In this document: positions 5,074 through 9,982 of the stretch, piece by piece
Numbering within the stretch: position 1 is the stretch's first letter
Layout: each line of letters begins with the position of its first letter
From: CAG-1000 sp964545285
GTDB lineage: Bacteria > Bacillota_I > Bacilli_A > RF39 > UBA660
NCBI GenBank assembly: GCA_964545285.1
Contig: CAZJEW010000037.1
Coordinates: forward strand, 1 to 9,982
DNA length: 9,982 bases
Direction: 5' to 3'
The notes under the pieces: model-generated
Told to the model about the DNA's origin: nothing
The model's database searches: none
The model's input: the letters and a program-made list of their open reading frames with translations, nothing else
Translations under genes and position numbers: made by a program

Positions 5074-6722
5074 TTTCTTTTAATATGAATAACTATAGCC
5101 GTAATAATAATACCTAATATAACTATTATACTAACTAGACTAATAATTAGCTCCTTACTCCATTCTATTTTATATGAAGAGTCATTTGTTGAAGTCATGG
5201 TATCAGTAATATTTGATGAAGATTTTACTATATTTAATTTATATACTTTAATAGTCCCATCTGTAGAAGTAACCGTTACTGTTACAATACTTCCATTTTT
5301 TAAATTTTCATTTCCTGTAACAGTTACAACAGATTTAGTATCTTCTGTTATATATGATAAGTCTAATATATCTTCATCATCTTCTAATTTTATATCATAT
5401 TCTGTCTTACCGCTTGTAAAACTAAAATCATGATTTGTAATAGTTAAACTAGTTAAATTAGTATTTGATGATGGGGTTTCATCTTGTGATAATCTTGTTA
5501 TAGTTATTTTATAAGTCTTTGTAGCTGAATTTTCAGCAGTTACCACTATATTTATAATATTAGCACCTACGTTTAAATTTTTAACTCCTAAACCCGTTAC
5601 AGTAGATTTTGAATCATTAACTGTTCCAGTAATATTCATCGTTTCAATATTATAATTTACAGTTACTGCATATTCAGTAACATTTTTACTAAAATTAATA
5701 GTAGCATTATCTAAAGATAAAGATTTTAAATAATTATCAGAGCTTCTATTATCAGTTCTAGTAACATATATAGAATATATTCTAACTACATCATTTTCAC
5801 TTTTAACTTTAACTTCTATTTTGTTACTTCCATATTCTAGATTAACTTCTCTGCTTCCATAACCACTCACGAAAGATGATTTATTACTTGTTAATGTTGC
5901 GGTTACAGTGGTTTTGGTAATAGTTGAAGCTACAGTTGCAGTATATGTAAGATTAGCAGAACTAAATGTTGGGCTAAGAGTACCATTATTAAGTGTTAGT
6001 TTAGATAAAGTATTAATAGTATCTCTATTATCAGGTCTATTAATAGTTATTTTATAAGTTTTTGTACTACCATCTTCAGCAGTAACAACTATAATAAACA
6101 CGTTATTTCCATAATTAATAGTTTTAGTACCAGTACCATTAATAGATGCATAAGTATTACTTTTATCAGCACTTATTACAGTGGATGCTGCATCTATAGT
6201 TGCGGTATAATCAGTAGTACTTGAACTAAATGTAGGACTTAATGTTCCATTAGATAATGTTAATGAAGATAAAGTTGCATCATTTGATTTAACTCTTATA
6301 GTTTTAGTAACATCACTTGCAGAACTTGATTCATTCCCAGTATCATCAGTTCCTTCAATCTCCTTAAAAATTATACTAGCAGTTCCAGAACTAGGCATTG
6401 TAACTTTTAACGTTCCAATACTAGTAGAACCAGAAAAACAATCGGTAACATTATCTATATTAAGAACAGCTCCATTAGCATTAGTGCCTCCGGTAAATAT
6501 ACTGTTTTTAGTAAAAGAATCAAATGTTGCATTAGTAATAGTATATTTGACTTGAAAAGCACATACATACCATGAAGTTGAAGGAGTAGCATTAATAGTA
6601 CAACTAACAGTCGAAGAAGGACTAGCAGTTTCAGGGCATGATATATTTACAGATATCCCTGAGGCATTAGTAATACTAATAAAGCAAAACATCGATACAA
6701 TTAACAATAATATTTTTTTCAT
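5055..6722 (-). CDS. Membrane-anchored surface protein with cohesin-like domain and four cadherin-like repeats
   Basis: A 555-residue exported protein. It begins with a signal peptide (1-20, ending TNA). Residues 22-144 form a beta-rich module patterned like a cohesin: paired strands, an AFQVKYTI segment at 55-62 and a GTLKV strand at 103-107, with Cys29, 41, 54 and 95. Four cadherin-like beta-sandwich repeats follow at about 147-229, 236-322, 329-410 and 420-500, each ending in a KTYKI(T/N)I-type strand. A Ser/Thr linker, one transmembrane helix (525-546) and a short basic tail KRKKNSEI complete it. There is no LPXTG sortase motif, so anchoring is by the membrane. AGGAGG at 6733-6728 overlaps the stop of the dockerin peptidase gene, so the pair is co-translated. 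I infer that it is the surface receptor for that peptidase. The cadherin-like and anchor calls are firm; the cohesin call is probable. Confidence 0.85.
   Translation of the reverse strand: MKKILLLIVSMFCFISITNASGISVNISCPETASPSSTVSCTINATPSTSWYVCAFQVKYTITNATFDSFTKNSIFTGGTNANGAVLNIDNVTDCFSGSTSIGTLKVTMPSSGTASIIFKEIEGTDDTGNESSSASDVTKTIRVKSNDATLSSLTLSNGTLSPTFSSSTTDYTATIDAASTVISADKSNTYASINGTGTKTINYGNNVFIIVVTAEDGSTKTYKITINRPDNRDTINTLSKLTLNNGTLSPTFSSANLTYTATVASTITKTTVTATLTSNKSSFVSGYGSREVNLEYGSNKIEVKVKSENDVVRIYSIYVTRTDNRSSDNYLKSLSLDNATINFSKNVTEYAVTVNYNIETMNITGTVNDSKSTVTGLGVKNLNVGANIINIVVTAENSATKTYKITITRLSQDETPSSNTNLTSLTITNHDFSFTSGKTEYDIKLEDDEDILDLSYITEDTKSVVTVTGNENLKNGSIVTVTVTSTDGTIKVYKLNIVKSSSNITDTMTSTNDSSYKIEWSKELIISLVSIIVILGIIITAIVIHIKRKKNSEI
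5223..6284 (-). repeat. Four tandem cadherin-like beta-sandwich repeats (coding)
   Basis: Repeat units are at about 6284-6036, 6017-5757, 5738-5493 and 5465-5223, roughly 250 bases each. Units 1 and 2 are close in sequence (SNGTLSPTFSS and NNGTLSPTFSS at the same place). Unit 3 keeps the KTYKITI end, and unit 4 is the most divergent. This suggests that the first two come from a later duplication. The units probably act as a stalk that holds the N-terminal domain away from the membrane. Confidence 0.8.
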
Positions 6723-6727
6723 TCTTT

Positions 6728-6733
6728 CCTCCT
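6728..6733 (-). promoter_or_regulatory. AGGAGG ribosome site overlapping the peptidase stop codon
   Basis: A full AGGAGG lies five bases before ATG 6722 and overlaps the TAG stop (6734-6732) of the peptidase gene. This is the arrangement for coupled translation of the dockerin and cohesin-like partners. Confidence 0.8.
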
Positions 6734-9700
6734 AAAATGATTCGCCAAGTATATAATTAGATATTTTTCTAAAGTCTTGAACATTAAATGATTTATCACC
6801 ATTTATATCAGCAGCTAATACCTGCTCTTCCCCTGGTAATATTTCTTTTCTTTCACTAGTGTTACCAAGAATATATATTGATGCTTTTCTGAAATCTTGT
6901 AATGATACTTCACCATCACAATTTAAATCTCCAAGTAATACTACATTATATGTTAATTCATCATAACCATTACTTACAACAACTTTAGTTCCAGTAGTAA
7001 CAGTATCAGTTTCTTTACTTAACGAACCATCTGCATTATATGTTTTAAGAGTTAATGAATTATCACCAAGAGTAAAGCCTAAACTCAAATTACTAATAGA
7101 AGTATCTATTGGTATGCTTATAAATGTATCAGTAGAACTTGTGTCAACTACAGCATCTAATTCATTATAATTTTCACTTATTTCACTAACACTAGGAGTA
7201 ACTAACCCAGTAGGTAAATCAAACATCTTTAATCTAGGAGTTTCATTTGTATCAATATCCCAAATATCACTAAAATCGAAATCAGCAAAAGTTGTACTAA
7301 CTATTGATTCTTCAGATGTTAATATTGCATTGTCACTATTAGTATATATTGATTCAAACACCTCATTTGAATTACTTAATGTTCCATTTCTATCATAAAT
7401 TTCTCCTATAGCATTTTCAATAAGGTTAGTAGCATTAGTTGCATTGGATACATTTGTCCCTTTTAAAACTTTATTATTAGTAATAGAAATACTTCCTAAA
7501 TCATCAAATGCATTATAAACATCTATATCATTTATTAATAAATTACTATAATGATCTTCTCCTGTATTTATATAATATATCTTATTATTTTCTAAATAAT
7601 TATTTGACACTTCCACATTATAGTTATTATTCATATCTATTATACCTATTAATCCACTTGACTTATCGCTAGAAACTATGGTTGAATCGTATAATTTTAC
7701 ATTAGTAACAGATAAATTCCCCTCCACATTAGCAATTAGCCCAGAACTATAATGAGAAGAATCTAAGTTACAATTATATATTTCTACATTGTCAATAATT
7801 ACATTATCAGTTGTATTACTAGATAAACAAGCAACAGATTCATTTGGATTAGTAATATTAAAATTTTCAAGTTTTAAATTATATATTTTTGCTCCATTTA
7901 AATCTTTAAATAATCCACCATCACCATACCAAGAATCTTTACTATATAAATTTTTAATAGAATAACCATTTCCATTCAATACTCCTGAAAACACTAATGA
8001 TTGCCATCCATAACCTTCATCATTATATAAACCATATGTAGATGAAGTAATATTTTTCATATCAATATTATTATTTAATTTAAAATATGATGAAGAATAA
8101 CTTAAAGTATCCAAATCTTCAGGTTCTTTAATTAAATAAGGATCAGATTCAATACCAGAACCATCTAATTGATATAATTCAAAATATCTAATTTCAGTAG
8201 CATTATTTCCCCAATATATGATTATATATTTATAATCATTAATTTCATTTTTAAATGAAATTTCAAAACTAGATTCTCCATTCCATATATCCATTTTATT
8301 TATTGTAAAATTATTAGTTATATTATTAGCTGATTCAATCTCACTTAATGAATTAGTACCTAAAATAGTAATATTATAATCAGTAAAAGAATCAATAGTT
8401 TTAGTGTAAATATTATAATACATATAGGTATTAGCATAATTATTAATATATTTACCTATATATCCATCCGAATCACTTATATAACCATATATTGCATCAC
8501 TTGAAGGCTCAAAAATATTGTTTGTAGTTAATAATACGTTAAGATATTCTGAATTACCATAATATCCATTATTAATAGTAATTGTTGTTTCACCATAAAT
8601 TAAACAATTATCAAATGTAAACGAATAAAGACCATTAGATAATGTCTTTGTTTCATTAGATTCACATGTTCCAAAATATGAAGAAATTGTTACACTTATA
8701 TTTCTAGGAACTGAATACTCTAAAAATAATTTAACTTTATCAACAGTTTCAGTTGTCCCTACATAAAACAAATAATCAGCTTCTTTGCTAGTAGAATCTT
8801 CAGTAAAATCCAAATAATTAATATATTGATTATCATATGTTTTTTCTTCTAAATGCACAATTTGTGTAAAATCATATGATACGAACACATCATAATATGA
8901 AATATAAAAATATGTTAAGAAATCTCCCCAAGAATTTTGAACTAACCAAGCTCCATCTCCTCCAGTAGTAATATCATTATCCCCATCAGCATTATCTATA
9001 TCACCATAATTATCATCCCAACCAATTATAGTAATAGCATGACCATCATATCCACTATCAGCATAATTCTCTACAGCAGTATTATTAGTTACATCTACTC
9101 CTTTATTATAGATAAAAGTCGTATTACCATTTGAAAAGTTGCTTGGAACAAATGTAGCTGATGATATAGCTCCATTAGCCATAATATACGTTTTTACAGG
9201 TTCAATAACATTTGTATTTAATGACTCAGTATAATTTAATGGATTATTTCCAAACACTGAAGTATTATAATAATATGTAAACATATCAGTAATATCATAA
9301 TCATTATATGAAGCATCCATAAAAGAAGCCTTAGAAACACTGTTTAAAAAACTTTCAGAGTACGAATCCATATAATCATATCCAAAATTAGTTTCAGTAG
9401 TTGGACCAATACCAGCCCATAATAAAGCCATAGAATAAAAATTGTTACCTCCATCACCTAGCGCGTGAACAAAATTAGATCCAAAAAATCCTGAAGTAGC
9501 AAGAGAATTTAATGCTAAATCATATTTATTTTCAGAAAAATTATAATTTCCCATATTATGTCTAATTAAATAAGATTCAGTCATACTATTTAAAGAAAAT
9601 GCCCAACAAAGACCTAAATCACCCTGATCTCTAACCTGTGGAGCATAGCTTACATCATCTATATTTCTTAAATCATATGTTACTGGTAAAGTGTTATTTC

Positions 9701-9896
9701 TAAAAAGTTTACTATCTTTTTTAATAATACTTTCTTTATAAATTAATTCATCATAACTAAATTCAGAATTTTGAATGTATCCCGAATCGCTTGAATCACT
9801 TGGATTATCCTTATAATTTAGTTCAAATGCATAAATGTTTTCAAACAAACAAAACAAAAAGATAATTTCACATATTATTAATAGTTTCTTTTTCAT
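6732..9896 (-). CDS. Secreted papain-family (C1) cysteine peptidase with lectin-like, GLUG-type and C-terminal dockerin domains
   Basis: A 1054-residue exported multidomain protease. A signal peptide (1-23) and short pro-region lead to the C1 catalytic domain (about 71-345). It has oxyanion Gln91 and catalytic Cys97 in RDQGDLGLCWAFS, His286 in GYDGHAITIIGWDD, and Asn321 in WLVQNSWGD. A beta-rich region at about 354-500 fits the lectin-like domain often found after bacterial C1 peptidases. Residues 580-860 hold a GLUG/beta-helix-type region, including SGVLNGNGYSIKNLYS and SGLIANV. The C-terminus (988-1054) is a type I dockerin with two calcium loops (D990-N992-D994-D1001 and D1030-N1032-D1034-D1041), each followed by FRK. 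All catalytic residues are present, so it should be active. ATG at 9896 has AGGTGAGG upstream. The next gene encodes a cohesin-like anchor protein, its probable docking partner. The substrate is unknown. Confidence 0.92.
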   Translation of the reverse strand: MKKKLLIICEIIFLFCLFENIYAFELNYKDNPSDSSDSGYIQNSEFSYDELIYKESIIKKDSKLFRNNTLPVTYDLRNIDDVSYAPQVRDQGDLGLCWAFSLNSMTESYLIRHNMGNYNFSENKYDLALNSLATSGFFGSNFVHALGDGGNNFYSMALLWAGIGPTTETNFGYDYMDSYSESFLNSVSKASFMDASYNDYDITDMFTYYYNTSVFGNNPLNYTESLNTNVIEPVKTYIMANGAISSATFVPSNFSNGNTTFIYNKGVDVTNNTAVENYADSGYDGHAITIIGWDDNYGDIDNADGDNDITTGGDGAWLVQNSWGDFLTYFYISYYDVFVSYDFTQIVHLEEKTYDNQYINYLDFTEDSTSKEADYLFYVGTTETVDKVKLFLEYSVPRNISVTISSYFGTCESNETKTLSNGLYSFTFDNCLIYGETTITINNGYYGNSEYLNVLLTTNNIFEPSSDAIYGYISDSDGYIGKYINNYANTYMYYNIYTKTIDSFTDYNITILGTNSLSEIESANNITNNFTINKMDIWNGESSFEISFKNEINDYKYIIIYWGNNATEIRYFELYQLDGSGIESDPYLIKEPEDLDTLSYSSSYFKLNNNIDMKNITSSTYGLYNDEGYGWQSLVFSGVLNGNGYSIKNLYSKDSWYGDGGLFKDLNGAKIYNLKLENFNITNPNESVACLSSNTTDNVIIDNVEIYNCNLDSSHYSSGLIANVEGNLSVTNVKLYDSTIVSSDKSSGLIGIIDMNNNYNVEVSNNYLENNKIYYINTGEDHYSNLLINDIDVYNAFDDLGSISITNNKVLKGTNVSNATNATNLIENAIGEIYDRNGTLSNSNEVFESIYTNSDNAILTSEESIVSTTFADFDFSDIWDIDTNETPRLKMFDLPTGLVTPSVSEISENYNELDAVVDTSSTDTFISIPIDTSISNLSLGFTLGDNSLTLKTYNADGSLSKETDTVTTGTKVVVSNGYDELTYNVVLLGDLNCDGEVSLQDFRKASIYILGNTSERKEILPGEEQVLAADINGDKSFNVQDFRKISNYILGESF
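6735..6935 (-). other. Type I dockerin domain coding segment
   Basis: Encodes residues 988-1054 of the peptidase: two F-hand calcium-binding repeats, GDLNCDGEVSLQDFRK and ADINGDKSFNVQDFRK, each followed by a helix ending YILG. Known dockerins bind cohesin modules in a calcium-dependent way. The two halves are nearly symmetric, which in known type I dockerins permits two binding orientations. Confidence 0.9.
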
Positions 9897-9920
9897 AACA
9901 CCTCACCTATTATCAACTTA

Positions 9921-9949
9921 ATTTTACATTAAATATATAAAGTAGTCAA
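9921..9949 (-). promoter_or_regulatory. Sigma-A-type promoter for the peptidase/cohesin operon
   Basis: On the minus strand TTGACT (9949-9944) and TAAAAT (9926-9921) are separated by 17 bases, about 25 bases upstream of ATG 9896. The AT-rich flank 9950-9982 shows nothing else I can support. Confidence 0.75.
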
Positions 9950-9982
9950 CAAAATTTGATATTATTTTTATAAAATAAATGT

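Noticed and set aside
5197..5433. A 78-codon open frame on the plus strand inside the cohesin/cadherin-like gene
   Set aside because: It lies antisense to the well-supported 555-residue gene, has no ribosome site or recognisable domain, and arises from the repeat-rich Val/Thr coding of the opposite strand.
1..9982. CRISPR array, insertion sequence, prophage or attachment site at the tRNA genes
   Set aside because: I see no regularly spaced direct repeats, no transposase or integrase, and no duplicated tRNA 3' end in the window.

Overview
This is a very AT-rich, tightly packed bacterial window. Eight protein genes lie on the minus strand, with one tRNA gene on each strand. The base composition, strong Shine-Dalgarno sites, clean sigma-A-type promoters (five found, all with 17-base spacers), encoded CCA ends on both tRNAs and lysine-rich signal peptides point to a low-GC Bacillota-type organism. 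I infer a small-genome, host-associated lineage, such as an uncultured gut Bacilli/Mollicutes-like or clostridial group; the exact taxon cannot be read from the sequence. All eight stop codons are TAA (5) or TAG (3), and tryptophan is encoded by TGG at the sites I checked, so the standard bacterial code fits.

Reading in the direction of minus-strand transcription (right to left), the first operon (9949 to about 5043) has a promoter and two secreted or surface proteins. One is a 1054-residue papain-family (C1) cysteine peptidase with a lectin-like region, a GLUG/beta-helix region and a C-terminal type I dockerin. The other is a 555-residue membrane-anchored protein with an N-terminal cohesin-like domain and four cadherin-like beta-sandwich repeats. 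A dockerin and a cohesin-like domain on adjacent co-transcribed genes suggest the protease docks onto its neighbour at the cell surface. The operon ends in a hairpin shared with the convergent tRNA-Ser(GCT) gene on the plus strand.

The second operon (4848 to 3183) starts at a promoter divergent from tRNA-Ser. It encodes a 65-residue tail-anchored-type membrane protein, a type IV pilin-like protein with seven cysteines, a CpaE/TadZ/MinD-like P-loop ATPase and a 47-residue membrane peptide. Neighbouring genes are closely spaced or overlap. It looks like a compact pilus-like or surface-assembly module with no assembly ATPase, platform protein or prepilin peptidase in view.

The third operon (3181 to 137) carries gltX and hisS, followed by a separately promoted tRNA-His(GTG) gene at the left end. 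The HisRS motifs resemble the eukaryote/Bacteroidetes-like form more than the classical Firmicute form, and the tRNA-His has two unusual positions. Hairpins at the ends of all three protein operons overlap the last codons or stop codon, which underlines how compact the region is. No stretch longer than about 150 bases lacks a gene.
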